Source: Mesorhizobium sp.
Lineage (GTDB): Bacteria > Pseudomonadota > Alphaproteobacteria > Rhizobiales > Rhizobiaceae
NCBI RefSeq assembly: GCF_016793485.1
Contig: NZ_JAEULZ010000013.1
Location: 109,345 to 173,344, forward strand
DNA: 64,000 bases
Direction: 5' to 3'
A model generated the notes under the pieces. It did no database searches, had not been told where the DNA came from, and was given only the letters and a program-made list of their open reading frames with translations. Position 1 is the stretch's first letter. Each line of letters begins with the position of its first letter. This document shows, in pieces, positions 26,422-37,668 of this stretch. A program made the translations under genes and the position numbers.

Positions 26422-27093
26422 ATGGCACGATTCTTCTGGCACGGGGGATTAGGCATTCAGGCCGGCGGCACGTTGCCAAATCCCTTCGACTGGTTCGGCG
26501 GCATTTTTTACATCAATCTGGATGACAGGCCGGATCGGCGGCAAGCGTTACGGTTGCAGCTTTCGCAACTGGGCATCGAGAAAAAGTGCTCGCGCTTTCC
26601 CGCGATCAAAACACCTGACAACCATCATGTCGGATGTGCGCTGTCACACCGCGCGTTGATCGCTGAATCGCGTCGACGCGAATTGAAGACCGTCCTGGTG
26701 CTTGAGGACGATGTTCTCTTTCATCGCAAAACGATCCTGCTTCTGCAAAACATGCTGAAGGAACTGGAGACCGTGGAATGGGACCTGTTTTACTTCGGAG
26801 GACACACGTGGGGGGAGGAGAAGGCTCGTATCCCGGGCTGCAAGTCCTTGCGCACGCCGCTGGCGATCACGACCACCCATGCGATTGCCTATAACCACAC
26901 GGCTTTCGACCGGTTTCTCGACGTCCTTCCTGAAACTCACGACCAGATGAAGCTATGGCTTGACCGATGGAAAGGGTTCGATCGGTATCTGAACAAGTCT
27001 TCCTTTCGAAAGGTTGTGGCGGACCCGATGATCGCCATGCAGGAAGAGCTGTTTCATCAGCCGAACCCGCCGAGGCGTCGCGATTTTCTCTGA
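26422..27093 (+). CDS. Glycosyltransferase family 25 protein (LPS-type)
   Basis: The 223-residue protein has the GT25 start IFYINLDDRPDRRQALRLQL, a GCALSHRALIAE segment and VLVLEDDVLF, whose acidic triplet acts like the nucleotide-sugar DxD. Members add galactose or similar residues to lipooligosaccharide. The N-terminal 25 residues precede the fold and may include a later true start. It stands alone, without a glycan cluster, which is common for GT25 genes. It has its own promoter space of about 100 bases. Confidence 0.82.
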   Translation: MARFFWHGGLGIQAGGTLPNPFDWFGGIFYINLDDRPDRRQALRLQLSQLGIEKKCSRFPAIKTPDNHHVGCALSHRALIAESRRRELKTVLVLEDDVLFHRKTILLLQNMLKELETVEWDLFYFGGHTWGEEKARIPGCKSLRTPLAITTTHAIAYNHTAFDRFLDVLPETHDQMKLWLDRWKGFDRYLNKSSFRKVVADPMIAMQEELFHQPNPPRRRDFL

Positions 27094-27165
27094 TATCGCT
27101 CGCCAGCCTCTGCGTTGACACCGGTTTTACGCGCCCTACCTGTGTGCAATTCAAGGAGAAGCGGC

Positions 27166-27594
27166 ATGGAAACGCAGGAACTGCATCGCGGACGGTTGAT
27201 CGACCATATCCAGCTTGTCGTCCGCGATTTTTCGGCCAGCCGCCGTTTTTACGAAGCGGTGTTTGCCGCCATCGGAATTCCTGTCGCCGGCGAGGGGAAA
27301 AACTATTTCTGGGCCGACGAACTCTTCATCTCTTCGACCGATAGCGAGGCCGCCGCCGGCAAGCTGACTGGTCGCCATCATCTCGCGTTCCAGGCAAAAG
27401 ACCGTGCGATGGTTGACGCGTTCTACAAGGCCGGGCTGAAGGCCGGCGGCAAGGACAATGGCAAGCCCGGCGAGCGCGACTATCACCCCGGCTACTACGC
27501 CGCCTTCCTGCTCGACCCCGACGGCAATAACATCGAGGCTGTCTACCATGGCCCCGCAACCTACAGCGCGCCGTCGGTCAAGATCACATTCTAA
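27166..27594 (+). CDS. VOC family (glyoxalase/dioxygenase fold) protein
   Basis: The start at ATG 27166 follows an aaggag Shine-Dalgarno; a longer reading from 27115 has none. The 142-residue protein has two betaalphabeta-betabetabeta-like modules: LIDHIQLVVRDFSASRRFYE with the metal His, HHLAFQAKDRAMVDAFYKAG with the second His, and the C-terminal DPDGNNIEAVYHG with the Glu ligand. Known members isomerise, hydrolyse or modify small molecules; the substrate is unknown. It converges on tldD with a 15-base gap. Confidence 0.86.
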   Translation: METQELHRGRLIDHIQLVVRDFSASRRFYEAVFAAIGIPVAGEGKNYFWADELFISSTDSEAAAGKLTGRHHLAFQAKDRAMVDAFYKAGLKAGGKDNGKPGERDYHPGYYAAFLLDPDGNNIEAVYHGPATYSAPSVKITF

Positions 27595-27609
27595 GGCTGT
27601 TTGGCGGCG

Positions 27610-29025
27610 TTAGACCCGCGTGCCGCCGAGTGTCATCTGGTTCATCCTGAGATGCGGCTGGCCGACACCGACCGGCACGCCCTGTCCGGCCTTGCCGCAC
27701 ATGCCGATGCCGTTGTCGAGCTTCAGGTCGTTGCCGACCATCGACACCCGGTGCATCGCGTCGGGCCCGTTGCCGATCAGCATCGCGCCCTTGATCGGCT
27801 GGGTCACTTTGCCGTTCTCGATCATGTAGGCCTCGGTGCAGCCGAACACGAACTTGCCTGACGTGATGTCGACCTGTCCGCCGCCGAACGACACCGCATA
27901 GACGCCGTTCTTCACCGACGCGATGATCTCCTCGGGCGTGTAGCCGCCTTCGGTCATGTAGGTGTTTGTCATGCGCGGCATCGGCTGGTGCGCGTAGCTC
28001 TCGCGCCTTCCGTTGCCGGTCGGCTTCACGCCCATCAGCCGCGCGTTCTGCCGGTCCTGCATGTAGCCGACCAGCTTGCCGTCCTCGATCAGCACGTTGC
28101 GGTTGGTCGGCGTGCCCTCGTCGTCGATGGTGAGCGAGCCGCGACGCTCCGTGATCGTGCCGTCATCCACGACGGTGACGCCCTTGGCGGCAACCTGCTG
28201 GCCGAGCAACCCGGCGAAGGCTGACGTCTTCTTGCGGTTGAAGTCACCTTCAAGCCCGTGGCCGACGGCTTCGTGCAACATGACACCCGGCCAGCCCGAC
28301 GACAGCACGATGTCGAACGTGCCTGCCGGCGCGGGCACGGCGGCGAGATTTACCAGCGCCTGGCGCAGCGCTTCGTCGGCGGCCTGCTTCCAGCTTCCGT
28401 CGGCGATGAAGTCGCCAAAGCCCTTGCGTCCGCCCGCGCCATAGGAACCGCTTTCCTGCCGGTCGCCATCGCCGACCACGACCGAAACGTTCATCCGAAC
28501 CAGCGGGCGGATGTCGCGCACGATCTGCCCGTCGCCGCGGATGATCTCGACATGCTGCCACGAAGCCGCCAGCGACGCGGTCACCTGCCGCACGCGTGGG
28601 TCGGCGTTGCGCACATAGGCGTCGATCTCGGTCAAGAGCTTCGCCTTTTCCTCGAAGGAGGGTGCGCCAATCGGGTTCTCGTCGCCATAGAGGTGCCTGT
28701 TGGTGCGGGGAGGGGCCTCGGCCAGCGTTCCGGAATAGCCGGTCTTCACCGCCGAAACGGCGTCTGCAGCGCGTAGGAGTGCTGCTTCGGAAAGCTCACT
28801 CGAATGCGCATAGCCGGCAGCCTCGCCTGCCACCGCGCGCAGGCCAAAACCCTGGTCGGTGCTGTAGTTCGCGGTCTTCAAACGACCGTTGTCGAACATC
28901 AGCGCCTCGCTCTCGCTGCTTTCGAGATAGAGTTCGCCGTCATCCGCGCCCTTGACCGCGTCGGCAACAATCTCTTTCAGGCGCTCTTCCGAGCAGTCGA
29001 AGACGGAGGTCAGGGATTTGGTCAT
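27610..29025 (-). CDS. tldD: Metalloprotease TldD
   Basis: The 471-residue protein is the active subunit of the TldD/TldE protease. The zinc motif HEAVGHGLEGDF lies near residue 255. The C-terminal part has VKNGVYAVSFGGGQVDITSG and FGCTEAYMIENGKVTQPIKGA. TldD/E degrades unfolded peptides and matures some ribosomal peptides such as microcin B17. The partner TldE is not in this window. The gene is next to the RelE/HigA-type module rather than directly next to ialB. Confidence 0.95.
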   Translation of the reverse strand: MTKSLTSVFDCSEERLKEIVADAVKGADDGELYLESSESEALMFDNGRLKTANYSTDQGFGLRAVAGEAAGYAHSSELSEAALLRAADAVSAVKTGYSGTLAEAPPRTNRHLYGDENPIGAPSFEEKAKLLTEIDAYVRNADPRVRQVTASLAASWQHVEIIRGDGQIVRDIRPLVRMNVSVVVGDGDRQESGSYGAGGRKGFGDFIADGSWKQAADEALRQALVNLAAVPAPAGTFDIVLSSGWPGVMLHEAVGHGLEGDFNRKKTSAFAGLLGQQVAAKGVTVVDDGTITERRGSLTIDDEGTPTNRNVLIEDGKLVGYMQDRQNARLMGVKPTGNGRRESYAHQPMPRMTNTYMTEGGYTPEEIIASVKNGVYAVSFGGGQVDITSGKFVFGCTEAYMIENGKVTQPIKGAMLIGNGPDAMHRVSMVGNDLKLDNGIGMCGKAGQGVPVGVGQPHLRMNQMTLGGTRV

Positions 29026-29126
29026 GGGGACCTCGAATGGGATTGCCCCTACGAATAGGGCTTATCTCTATCTAGGCGTTCGGCAGCCGCCTATCCAGTG
29101 CGGCGTGGGGACATGAGTTGCGCCGC

Positions 29127-29504
29127 CTACACGATGTCGTCGATATCGACGCCAAGGGCGTCAGCGATCTTCTTCATCGCCGAAACGCTGCCATCCTTCT
29201 TGCCGCTCTCGATCTCGGAAATATAGGGCGCGCTCAACCCGGTAGCCGCAGCCAGGTCGCGCGCGGATAGGCCGCGACAGGAGCGCCATACACGCACCTT
29301 GTTTTCGCCGTCCAGAATCCGGTTGGCGAACTCGGCTGGGATCATTTCCTCGTCACCGGCTGCAAGCCTGCGCTCGAAATCACGAACGGCCGCGACATCT
29401 TCGCGATCTTCAAGCGCTTCGCGCATGGCGAGGAATTCAGCTTCGGGTAAAACCACGAGGCGTTCGCCACTGGGGGTCGTTATCACCTGCTCGCCCATGG
29501 ACAT
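29127..29504 (-). CDS. XRE antitoxin (HigA-like) with N-terminal extension
   Basis: The 125-residue protein has an N-terminal acidic helix-rich segment (residues 1-65) that may bind the toxin. A Cro-type helix-turn-helix follows at about 70-120 (VWRSCRGLSARDLAAATGL, then SAPYISEIESGKKDGSVSAM). The toxin gene lies immediately upstream and ends three bases before it, so the toxin is first, as in HigBA. The hydrophobic KIADALGVDIDDIV tail is typical. Confidence 0.86.
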   Translation of the reverse strand: MSMGEQVITTPSGERLVVLPEAEFLAMREALEDREDVAAVRDFERRLAAGDEEMIPAEFANRILDGENKVRVWRSCRGLSARDLAAATGLSAPYISEIESGKKDGSVSAMKKIADALGVDIDDIV

Positions 29505-29507
29505 CTC

Positions 29508-29762
29508 CTAATCGTAAGCTCCGCCCCGCGGTGCGATTCTGATAATGGCGATAATTTCGCCAGTCTCCGAGAAGATCACTCGCCAGTCGCCGACTCTTAG
29601 GCGGTAATATCCTTCCGCTCCCTTAAGTGCCTTGATGTTGTTCGTAAGGCTATCCGGGGCATCGGCATACTGTTCGATCTTCGAACGGATCTGCCGGGCG
29701 ATGTTTGCTGGCATCCTGCTTAAGGTCTTGATGGCGTCCTTGCTGTACGCGACCTTCTTCAT
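29508..29762 (-). CDS. RelE/ParE-superfamily toxin
   Basis: The 84-residue protein matches small mRNA-interferase toxins: KDAIKTLSRMPANIARQIRS, then LKGAEGYYRLRVGDWRVIF, the usual beta-sheet with Arg residues, and a short IIRIAPRGGAYD end. It is the first gene of a toxin-antitoxin pair and stops three bases before the antitoxin start. RelE toxins cut mRNA on the ribosome; ParE members instead poison gyrase, and the sequence does not decide between them. Confidence 0.85.
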   Translation of the reverse strand: MKKVAYSKDAIKTLSRMPANIARQIRSKIEQYADAPDSLTNNIKALKGAEGYYRLRVGDWRVIFSETGEIIAIIRIAPRGGAYD

Positions 29763-29804
29763 TGATTATTGATAGCAAATAGCAAACCACCAAGCAAGAG
29801 AAGA

Positions 29805-29819
29805 TTAGCTACATGCTAA
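29805..29819. promoter_or_regulatory. Inverted repeat upstream of the RelE-type toxin gene
   Basis: TTAGC (29805-29809) and GCTAA (29815-29819) are exact reverse complements around TACAT. They lie 43 bases upstream of the toxin start on the minus strand. A tandem ATAGCAAATAGCAAA sits closer to the start (29771-29785). Either could be the operator of the XRE antitoxin. Confidence 0.45.
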
Positions 29820-29861
29820 CCGACGATTGCATGATGGACCTAAGTAGAAAGGTTGAGCGCC

Positions 29862-30377
29862 TCACGGCAGTGCGTCGAACGCCTCGCCGAAACCGGCCAG
29901 ATCCACCGGGATGCCGATGCCTTCCTCGGGCGTCGCAAACACGATGAAGGTCGCTTCCTTGCCGCCCCTCAGCGTGTCGATGAGTTGCTGCTCGAGGATG
30001 ACCTCGGCATAGCAGCCGTCGCTGAAGCACTGCTTGAAGTAGGCGCGGCCATTGTCCTTCTTGTCGATGTAGAGGCCGAGGCCGGTCGGCAGCAGCACGC
30101 CAAGCGGCGCCAGCACGCGCATGATCTCCGCCTTGCGGTCGGCGGTCTTGAGGATGACGACGGAAAGCCCGAGGTCGGCGCGGTCTTCCGCGACAACGTT
30201 CTGCATCATGATGCACTGTTCCGAACTCGCCCCCGCGGGCGTGTCGCAGATGATGGACCACGAGCCATGCGTGGCGCGGACGGTCCCGTTCTGCTGGGCA
30301 TATGCGGGCAGCGCCGACCCCGCCAGAACGGCGAGGCAGACAGCCTGCGCGAAGGTTCTGCCAAACCTCGATGTCAT
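29862..30377 (-). CDS. ialB: Invasion-associated locus B (IalB) family periplasmic protein
   Basis: The start is placed at 30377, giving 171 residues with a signal peptide (residues 1-27, cleavage after PAYA). The mature protein contains HGSWSIICDTPAGASSEQCI, RADLGLSVVILKT and KQCFSDGCYAEVILEQQLI, with conserved cysteines and the family core. IalB proteins are widespread periplasmic proteins of Hyphomicrobiales; in Bartonella one helps red-cell entry, but in free-living species the role is unclear. It is upstream of and divergent from the cox operon, a common arrangement. Confidence 0.87.
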   Translation of the reverse strand: MTSRFGRTFAQAVCLAVLAGSALPAYAQQNGTVRATHGSWSIICDTPAGASSEQCIMMQNVVAEDRADLGLSVVILKTADRKAEIMRVLAPLGVLLPTGLGLYIDKKDNGRAYFKQCFSDGCYAEVILEQQLIDTLRGGKEATFIVFATPEEGIGIPVDLAGFGEAFDALP

Positions 30378-30723
30378 GACGGCTCCATTGCGAATCACGG
30401 CATGATAGGCCGGGACGCCTGCGATTAGTAGGATGATGCCCGCATGCGCGACAGCATGGGGCGTTTGCCGGCGTTTTCCGGTGGAAATTCGTCCGAAATG
30501 CGACCGCAGGCCTGATCTTCTCGTCGACGGGCTGATGCGCTGCCGCGGGCGTCGCCAAATCGCATCGCGCAAAAATGCCGCATGGTTTGCTCTGCTCCTT
30601 TCTTGCGGTAGGAAAGAGAGTATGGTTTGAACCGACCAAGGCATCCAACAGGATTCCCGCGAGGGCCCAGATGCGTTCTGGTGCGGGATTTGCCGGCATG
30701 TCATATGGGAGACGAGAGATTCC
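30378..30723. other. Divergent promoter region between ialB and cox operon
   Basis: This 346-base interval has no convincing coding region. It must contain the promoters of ialB (leftward) and ctaC (rightward). I could not identify a reliable -35/-10 pair or regulator site by eye. The Shine-Dalgarno for ctaC is in the gggagacgagagattcc just before 30724. Confidence 0.5.
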
Positions 30724-33281
<2,558 letters not shown>

Positions 33282-33299
33282 GCCGAAATTAGGATCGAT

Positions 33300-33321
33300 G
33301 CCGCCGGTTCCTGTCGGCGGC
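33300..33321. terminator. GC-rich hairpin between ctaD and ctaB
   Basis: GCCGCCG (33300-33306) pairs exactly with CGGCGGC (33315-33321) around an eight-base loop. It has no T-run, so it is more likely an mRNA-processing or partial attenuation element that lowers ctaB relative to ctaD than a full terminator. Confidence 0.35.
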
Positions 33322-33410
33322 GTCCCGCCAGACGGAAGCACATTACGCATGGCCAGCATTCTACCCGTGAATCCGGCACAGACCGGACAGGAACGAAGAC
33401 GCTAGACAGA

Positions 33411-34352
33411 ATGACCTTGTTGGAAAAGACCGCGATCGACGATGTCCGCCTCTCCGAGGCGACCGCTGGCGACTATCTGGAGCTTCTGAAGCCTCGGGTG
33501 ATGTCGCTCGTCGTCTTCACGGCATTCGCCGGCATGGTCGCGGCGCCCGTCGCCCTCAACCCGGTCATCGCGGTTATTTCCATCCTGTCGATCGCCATCG
33601 GGGCAGGGGCGTCCGGCGCCCTCAATATGTGGTACGACGCCGACATCGACGCCGTCATGAGCAGGACAGCCTCGCGCCCGGTGCCGAGCGGCCGTATCCT
33701 GCCAGACCAGGCGCTTGCATTCGGGCTGGTGCTGTCGGCGCTTTCGGTCATGACGCTCGGCGTTTTCGTCAACTGGCTCGCCGGCGCTCTGCTCGCCTTC
33801 ACCATTTTCTTTTATGTCGTCATTTACACGATGTGGCTGAAGCGCTGGACGCCCCAGAACATCGTCATCGGCGGCGCGGCCGGCTCCTTCCCGCCCATGA
33901 TCGGCTGGGCCGCGGCCACCGGCTCGATCAGCCTCGAAAGCATCATCCTCTTCCTCATCATCTTCCTGTGGACGCCGCCGCACTTCTGGGCGCTGGCGCT
34001 GTTCAAGTCGGGCGACTATGCCCGCGCAGGCATCCCCATGATGCCGAACGTCGCCGGTGAGGCCTCCACCCGCCGCCAGATCTTCGCCTATTCGCTTATC
34101 GTGGCAGTTGTCGGCGTGCTGCCGTGGGCGCTCGGTTACTCAAGCGCTGCCTATGGCGTCGCGGCGGCCGCGCTTGGCCTCGGCTTCGTCTGGTATGCCT
34201 GGCAGGTGCTGAACATGCCGTCGGAAGACCGCGCGATGCGCCCGGCCAAGGCGCTGTTCGCCTATTCCGTGCTCTATCTTTTCGCGATCTTCGCCATCTA
34301 TCTCGCCGACGCAGTGGTCGAGCGTGCGTTTCTTGCAGGGGTATGGGTTTGA
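33411..34352 (+). CDS. ctaB: Protoheme IX farnesyltransferase (heme O synthase)
   Basis: The 313-residue UbiA-type prenyltransferase has about nine helices. The prenyl-diphosphate site motif is [15 protein letters not shown] near residue 72 and the second acidic/loop motif is in [19 protein letters not shown]. It adds a farnesyl group to heme B to make heme O for the oxidase. The coxF frame begins within its last codons, so translation is coupled. Confidence 0.96.
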   Translation: MTLLEKTAIDDVRLSEATAGDYLELLKPRVMSLVVFTAFAGMVAAPVALNPVIAVISILSIAIGAGASGALNMWYDADIDAVMSRTASRPVPSGRILPDQALAFGLVLSALSVMTLGVFVNWLAGALLAFTIFFYVVIYTMWLKRWTPQNIVIGGAAGSFPPMIGWAAATGSISLESIILFLIIFLWTPPHFWALALFKSGDYARAGIPMMPNVAGEASTRRQIFAYSLIVAVVGVLPWALGYSSAAYGVAAAALGLGFVWYAWQVLNMPSEDRAMRPAKALFAYSVLYLFAIFAIYLADAVVERAFLAGVWV

Positions 34353-34513
34353 GCGTCATGGAACTTGAGACCGTAAAGCCCACCGAAGCCCAGCAAAAGG
34401 CGCGACGCAGCCGCAACCTGGCGATCGCGCTGGCGCTCGGCGCATTCGTGGTGCTCGTCTACGTCACGTCGCTCGTCAAGCTCGGCTCGTCCGTTTTCAT
34501 ACGACCCATGTGA
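34343..34513 (+). CDS. CoxF-like single-helix small protein of the cox operon
   Basis: The 56-residue protein (ATG 34343; an in-frame ATG at 34358 is possible) has one membrane helix, [20 protein letters not shown], and a short C-terminus, [11 protein letters not shown]. Small single-helix proteins of this size sit between ctaB and ctaG in many rhizobia under the name CoxF and are thought to help oxidase assembly. Its start overlaps the ctaB stop, and its stop overlaps the next start, so all three genes are coupled. Confidence 0.75.
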   Translation: MGLSVMELETVKPTEAQQKARRSRNLAIALALGAFVVLVYVTSLVKLGSSVFIRPM

Positions 34514-35151
34514 GTATGGCTGATATGGCGAAACAGGGTATCGATCCGGCAAAGCAGAGGTCAAATCGCCTGATCGCGGCGATGTGCATTGCCTTCTTCG
34601 GAAGCATGATCGGCATGGCCTACGCCGCGGTCCCGCTCTACGCGATGTTCTGCCAGATCACCGGCTACGGCGGCACGACGCAGCGCGTCGAGCAGTATTC
34701 GGACCGCGTGCTCGACCGCGAGATTACCGTTCGCTTCGACGCCAATGTCGCTGGCAGCCTGCCATGGGAGTTCAAGCCGACCGAACGTTCCATGACCCTG
34801 AAGATCGGCGAGACCGCGCAGGCGAACTATACGTCCACCAACCTTTTCTCGGCGCCGACCGCCGGCCGCGCCACATTCAACGTCACGCCGCAGTTTGCCG
34901 GTTCGTATTTCAACAAGGTCGAGTGCTTCTGTTTTACCGACACAACCTTGAATCCGGGCGAAACGCTCGATATGCCTGTTGTCTTCTTTGTCGATCCGGA
35001 CATCGTGGACTCGCCTGAGCTAAAGAACATAACGACAATCACGCTCTCCTACACCTTCTTCCCGATAGAGGCGGGGAAGCCTGTAGCCGCCGCGCCGCAG
35101 GCGGGCGAGGGCGGAACCGAAACCACTACGGACGACAATCTCGGGGGCTGA
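34510..35151 (+). CDS. ctaG: Cytochrome c oxidase assembly factor CtaG (Cox11)
   Basis: The 213-residue protein starts at GTG 34510 (or ATG 34516, two codons later). It has one N-terminal membrane helix (LIAAMCIAFFGSMIGMAYAA) and a periplasmic domain with the copper-binding motif ECFCF at about residue 140, the Cox11 signature. It delivers copper to the Cu-B site of subunit I. The C-terminus is acidic. It is in the operon between coxF and ctaE. Confidence 0.95.
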   Translation: MSMADMAKQGIDPAKQRSNRLIAAMCIAFFGSMIGMAYAAVPLYAMFCQITGYGGTTQRVEQYSDRVLDREITVRFDANVAGSLPWEFKPTERSMTLKIGETAQANYTSTNLFSAPTAGRATFNVTPQFAGSYFNKVECFCFTDTTLNPGETLDMPVVFFVDPDIVDSPELKNITTITLSYTFFPIEAGKPVAAAPQAGEGGTETTTDDNLGG

Positions 35152-35152
35152 C

Positions 35153-36031
35153 ATGGCGGACGCGCACGCAAAGAACCACGACTACCATATCATCGACCCC
35201 AGCCCGTGGCCCTTCATCGCCGGAATCGGCGCCCTCGTCATGGCCATCGGCGGCATCGGCTGGATGCAGGACCTCAAGGGCAACGAGTTCTATTTCCTTG
35301 GCTTGAATCTCGCCACGCCGTGGGTCTTCTTCATGGGCCTCGCAATCATCCTCTACGTGATGTTCGGCTGGTGGTCCGACACAATCCGCGAGGGGAATGA
35401 GGGGCATCACACCCGCGTCGTGTCGTTGCACATGCGTTATGGCATGATCATGTTCATCGCCTCCGAGGTGATGTTCTTCGTCGCTTGGTTCTGGGCCTTC
35501 TTCGATGCCAGCCTTTTCCCGAACGAAGCGACGCAGGTCATGCGGGCCGAGTTCACCGGCGGCATCTGGCCGCCCAAGGGCATAGAGGTCATAAACCCCT
35601 TCCACCTGCCGCTCTACAACACGATCATCCTGCTTCTGTCGGGCACCACGGTCACCTGGGCGCACCACGCCCTTCTGCATAACGACCGAAAGGGGCTGGT
35701 GTACGGGCTGACGCTGACCGTAGCGCTCGGCGTGCTGTTCTCGTTCGTGCAGGCTTATGAGTACATTCACGCGCCGTTCAATTTCCGCGACTCCATCTAT
35801 GGCGCGACGTTCTTCATGGCGACCGGCTTCCACGGCTTTCACGTGCTGGTCGGTACGATCTTTCTGATCGTCTGCCTGTTGCGCGCGACGGGCGGCGACT
35901 TCACGCCGCAGAGGCACTTCGGCTTCGAGGCGGCCGCCTGGTACTGGCATTTTGTCGACGTGGTCTGGCTTTTCCTCTTCGCCTCGATCTATGTCTGGGG
36001 TTCGATCGGAGCGCCGATCGCAATGGAATGA
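35153..36031 (+). CDS. ctaE: Cytochrome c oxidase subunit III
   Basis: The 292-residue protein has seven membrane helices, with HDYHIIDPSPWPFIAGIGAL at the start, FIASEVMFFVAWFWAFF in helix III, TTVTWAHHALLH, and GFHGFHVLVGTIFLIVC, all subunit III marks. It stabilises the proton uptake of the core subunits. It starts one base after the ctaG stop. A factor-independent terminator (36096-36126) follows 65 bases after its stop. Confidence 0.97.
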   Translation: MADAHAKNHDYHIIDPSPWPFIAGIGALVMAIGGIGWMQDLKGNEFYFLGLNLATPWVFFMGLAIILYVMFGWWSDTIREGNEGHHTRVVSLHMRYGMIMFIASEVMFFVAWFWAFFDASLFPNEATQVMRAEFTGGIWPPKGIEVINPFHLPLYNTIILLLSGTTVTWAHHALLHNDRKGLVYGLTLTVALGVLFSFVQAYEYIHAPFNFRDSIYGATFFMATGFHGFHVLVGTIFLIVCLLRATGGDFTPQRHFGFEAAAWYWHFVDVVWLFLFASIYVWGSIGAPIAME

Positions 36032-36095
36032 CGGCTGTGGTCCGGCTCCGCGGAAAGTCGAGAGACTTCCCGGACGGGACATGAACTGGAAAAGG

Positions 36096-36126
36096 GTCGG
36101 CTGCGGCAACGTGGCCGACTTTTTTT
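36096..36126 (+). terminator. Rho-independent terminator after ctaE
   Basis: GTCGGC (36096-36101) pairs with GCCGAC (36114-36119) and is followed by seven T residues (36120-36126). It is the clearest intrinsic terminator in the window. It would lie inside the DUF983 coding region if that gene started at 36081, so it argues for the later start. Confidence 0.65.
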
Positions 36127-36146
36127 CTGTTCTGATCGCCTTACAG

Positions 36147-36572
36147 ATGGCTCCGGCAGTGCGGCAGGGACAGCGTTTCGCGGTGATTGCAACGAACGAC
36201 AATGCAGGCAGGTTTCCGCCGGTCGAGCCTATAGGCGCCGGCCTCGGGGGCTGCTGCCCACGCTGCGGCAAGGGCAGGCTTTTCTCCGGACTGTTGAAAG
36301 TCGCGCCACGCTGCGACAAGTGCGACCTGGACTATTCCTTTGCGGATGCGGGCGACGGCCCTGCGGTCTTCGTCATCCTCATTGTCGGTTTTGTCGCGGT
36401 TGGTCTTGCGTTGTGGACGGAGGTTTCTTTCGATCCGCCGCTCTGGCTCCATTTCCTGCTTTGGATTCCTTTGACGCTGGCGCTCAGCCTCGTTGCGTTG
36501 CGGCTCGTCAAGGGCGTGCTGGTCACCCTGCAATATGCCAACAAGGCGGCCGAGGGCAGGATCGACCGATGA
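36147..36572 (+). CDS. DUF983 family membrane protein
   Basis: From ATG 36147 the 141-residue product has a four-cysteine zinc motif (GGCCPRCGKGRLF then RCDKCDLDYSF), two membrane helices (FVILIVGFVAVGLALW and LHFLLWIPLTLALSLVALRL) and a short basic tail. DUF983 proteins are often encoded in oxidase operons, and their role is unknown. The SURF1 start codon lies in the last codons of this gene. The earlier in-frame ATG at 36081 is unlikely because the ctaE terminator would lie inside the gene. Confidence 0.87.
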   Translation: MAPAVRQGQRFAVIATNDNAGRFPPVEPIGAGLGGCCPRCGKGRLFSGLLKVAPRCDKCDLDYSFADAGDGPAVFVILIVGFVAVGLALWTEVSFDPPLWLHFLLWIPLTLALSLVALRLVKGVLVTLQYANKAAEGRIDR

Positions 36573-37369
36573 CGGCTCAACCATCGCGACAAAACGACCG
36601 CTTTCCCTGGATGGCAGCGATCCTCGGCTTTCTTGCCTTCGGCGTCCTGATTGCGCTGGGAACCTGGCAGGTCCAGCGCATGCAGTGGAAGGAGGAACTT
36701 CTCGCGTCTATCGAGAAGCGCACAAATTCCGCACCCATGCCGCTTGCGGAGGCGGAGGCTCTGTACCGGACGACCGGAGACGTGGATTATATTCCGGTGA
36801 CCGCGACGGGCGTGTTCCAGCATGCCGGCGAGCGCCATTTCCTCGCAACCTGGCAAGGCCAGTCGGGCTTTTACGTTTACACGCCGTTTGAACTGACAGG
36901 GGGCGGCCTAGTCTTCGTCAACCGGGGCTTTGTTCCCTATGATCGGAAAAGCGCCGCCACGCGCCCCGAAGGCCAGGTCCAAGGCGAGGTCACGATATCC
37001 GGCCTTGCCCGCAATCCGCTGCAAGGCAAGCCCTCCTGGATCGTGCCCAACAACGACCCGGACAAGAACGTCTTCTACTGGAAGGATCGCGACGGCATGG
37101 CGCGCAGCGCCGGCCTGCGTTCCGCCGACGGGATCGTGCCTTTCTTCATCGACGCTGACGCCACTCCAAACCCCGGCGGCCTTCCGGTCGGCGGCGTCAC
37201 GATGATCGACATGCCCAACAACCACCTTCAATATGTCATCACTTGGTACGGGCTCGCGCTGGCGCTGGTCGGCGTGATGGGCGTCTGGTTCTGGAAGCGC
37301 CGTGGAGGTCCTGATCTTCCCCCTGAGAAGGTCGGCGGCGGTGAAAGCAAATTCCACTCAACCCGTTGA
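36569..37369 (+). CDS. SURF1 family protein
   Basis: The 266-residue protein has an N-terminal helix (AAILGFLAFGVLIALGTWQ) and a C-terminal helix (LQYVITWYGLALALVGVMGVW), with a periplasmic domain between them containing VNRGFVPYDRKS. This is the Surf1/Shy1 topology. SURF1 helps insert heme A into subunit I. It overlaps the DUF983 stop by four bases. The terminator before DUF983 suggests that the DUF983-SURF1 pair may be expressed partly separately from ctaE. Confidence 0.92.
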   Translation: MTAQPSRQNDRFPWMAAILGFLAFGVLIALGTWQVQRMQWKEELLASIEKRTNSAPMPLAEAEALYRTTGDVDYIPVTATGVFQHAGERHFLATWQGQSGFYVYTPFELTGGGLVFVNRGFVPYDRKSAATRPEGQVQGEVTISGLARNPLQGKPSWIVPNNDPDKNVFYWKDRDGMARSAGLRSADGIVPFFIDADATPNPGGLPVGGVTMIDMPNNHLQYVITWYGLALALVGVMGVWFWKRRGGPDLPPEKVGGGESKFHSTR

Positions 37370-37610
37370 TTTCATTTGATCCGACCATAAAAATTCGCCT
37401 GTTTATCCACGCCCCTTCCTCCCCCCCTACAATTCTCTCGCAACTTGCCTGTGGGACCTGGTGTGTACAGCCAGCATCAAGGGGCAGGTGTGGCGCCGGT
37501 TGCTTCCGCTGGACTGAGCGGGACGTCCGACCGTCTGCCGCCTTGTGTGCTCGCGGCTTCCAGACTACCGGAAGTCGATGGGCCGGGCGCCGGCAGGGGG
37601 ATAAACGCCG

Positions 37611-37668
37611 GCGGCGCATGGCAGCGCGTCAATTGCTTTACTGAGAAGACGTCGCTGCCATGCGCCGC
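37611..37668. repeat. 16-base perfect inverted repeat with 26-base loop
   Basis: GCGGCGCATGGCAGCG (37611-37626) is exactly complementary to 37653-37668. The stem can extend inward with CGTC/GACG and one bulge. With no T-run after it, it looks like part of a stable RNA or a repeat remnant rather than a terminator. Confidence 0.6.

Noticed and set aside
33349-33405. 18-codon open frame between ctaD and ctaB
   Set aside because: It is too short, has no good ribosome site and no recognisable sequence; kept only as a possible leader.
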